From positions 1 to 5,648 of the forward strand of contig JAURNB010000123.1 in assembly GCA_030830415.1 (NCBI GenBank): a DNA stretch of 5,648 nt, read 5' to 3'. The notes below the pieces were generated by a model, which did not search any database, was not told the DNA's origin, and was given only the letters and a program-made list of their open reading frames with translations. The DNA is from Acidimicrobiales bacterium. GTDB taxonomy: Bacteria; Actinomycetota; Acidimicrobiia; Acidimicrobiales; Ilumatobacteraceae. A program made the translations under genes and the position numbers. Shown here piece after piece: positions 5,262-5,648 of the stretch (the stretch's first letter is position 1; every line of letters starts with the position of its first letter).

Positions 5262-5648
5262 AAAAGAATCGCTTCGAAACTGGCAGTGCATCTGTGGAAT
5301 TAGTCTTGCTGACTCCGCTTCTCATGATTCTCGTCTTATTGGTTGTATTGGCGGGAAGATCTGGTGAAGTGCTTTTACAGGTGAAGCATGCCGCAGATCA
5401 AGGGGCAAGAGCAGCATCAATCTCTGCGGTCAGCAAACAAACTGTTGAAGGACGAGGTGCGGCGTTGAAAGACCTCATTGCCACGGGAGTGTCGTGTAAC
5501 AATCCCCGAATCAGTGTTGAACCACAATCACTGGGAACCACGCGATATGTGAAGGTGGCGGTCGAATGCGAGGTGAATCGCAAAGGGCTAGATCTCCTTG
5601 GGGTCGGAGCAAAAACCGTGCGAGCAGAATCCATAGAAGTACTCGATA
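5258..5648 (+). CDS. TadE/TadF-like pseudopilin (C-terminus off window)
   Basis: The first 130 residues are visible and the frame is still open at the edge. It has a short basic leader MKKNRFETG with a canonical prepilin-type site G9|SASVEL, including Glu14 at mature +5. A hydrophobic helix follows at about 15-32 with Pro20 at +11, then an amphipathic Ala-rich helix (KHAADQGARAAS, 43-54) and a beta-rich C-terminal part. Cys80 and Cys104 could form a disulfide outside the cell. It is the last visible gene of the operon and overlaps the preceding tadE by 4 bp, so the two pseudopilins are likely made together. TadE versus TadF cannot be settled from this portion. A Flp-type major pilin is ruled out by length. 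The real length is unknown, though TadE-family proteins are often only slightly longer. Confidence 0.85.
   Translation, partial: MKKNRFETGSASVELVLLTPLLMILVLLVVLAGRSGEVLLQVKHAADQGARAASISAVSKQTVEGRGAALKDLIATGVSCNNPRISVEPQSLGTTRYVKVAVECEVNRKGLDLLGVGAKTVRAESIEVLD

Noticed and set aside
2498..5459. Exact 15-base direct repeat TTGAAGGACGAGGTG at 2498-2512 and 5445-5459
   Set aside because: Each copy lies within a well-formed gene (tadA NIEGRGE and the last pseudopilin VEGRGA), in the same codon phase for Glu-Gly-Arg-Gly. There are no flanking repeats or mobile-element signs, so coincidence is likely.
1..5648. Search by eye for tRNA, rRNA, CRISPR arrays, insertion sequences and strong terminators
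   Set aside because: No cloverleaf, regular spaced repeats, transposase, terminal inverted repeats, or GC stem with T-run was found. Gene packing leaves only one gap larger than 25 bp (757-877).

Overview
This window looks like chromosomal DNA from an actinobacterium of moderate GC content (about half G+C by eye). An Acidimicrobiia-like or aquatic actinobacterial lineage is my best guess, not a proven one. Three things point there. The methionine aminopeptidase (MetAP) has an N-terminal SEC-C zinc motif and a linker resembling mycobacterial MetAP1c. The secretion ATPase and TadB/TadC proteins match, from memory, the actinobacterial branch of the Tad (tight adherence) families. GTG starts and 4-bp ATGA overlaps are used. 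No outer-membrane secretin is present, although the locus is cut off at the right edge.

Layout. Positions 1-756 (minus strand) hold most of a type I methionine aminopeptidase gene whose C-terminal end lies off the left edge. Positions 757-877 are a 121-bp divergent intergenic region that must hold the leaders, and probably the promoters, of both directions. From 878 to the right edge runs a tightly packed plus-strand operon for a Tad/Flp-type pilus or pilus-like secretion apparatus: a membrane-anchored SAF-domain (CpaB/RcpC-like) protein, the TadA/CpaF motor ATPase, the TadB and TadC inner-membrane platform proteins, a 61-residue Flp-like pilin, a TadE-like pseudopilin, and a second TadE/TadF-like pseudopilin running off the right edge. 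Four junctions overlap (4, 8, 4 and 4 bp), and the other two gaps are 23 and 6 bp, so the seven genes are almost certainly co-transcribed and translationally coupled.

How the genes work together. By family knowledge, TadA hydrolyses ATP at the cytoplasmic face and drives the TadB/TadC platform. The platform assembles prepilins (Flp, TadE, TadF) after a prepilin peptidase, not seen here, cuts them after a conserved glycine. The SAF protein probably acts outside the membrane as an assembly or stabilising factor. No TadZ/CpaE localisation ATPase and no TadV peptidase lie in the window.

The most notable signals are in the pilin module. The Flp-like and first TadE-like proteins both lack the usual Glu at mature position +5 and instead carry Glu at +1 within a shared E-[A/V]-G-E motif after an acidic leader, while the third pilin-like protein is canonical. 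The flp and tadE genes also lie in the same reading frame, separated by one stop codon and two codons, and tadE has no visible Shine-Dalgarno site. Overall this is a recognisable system with unusual details, not a wholly new one.
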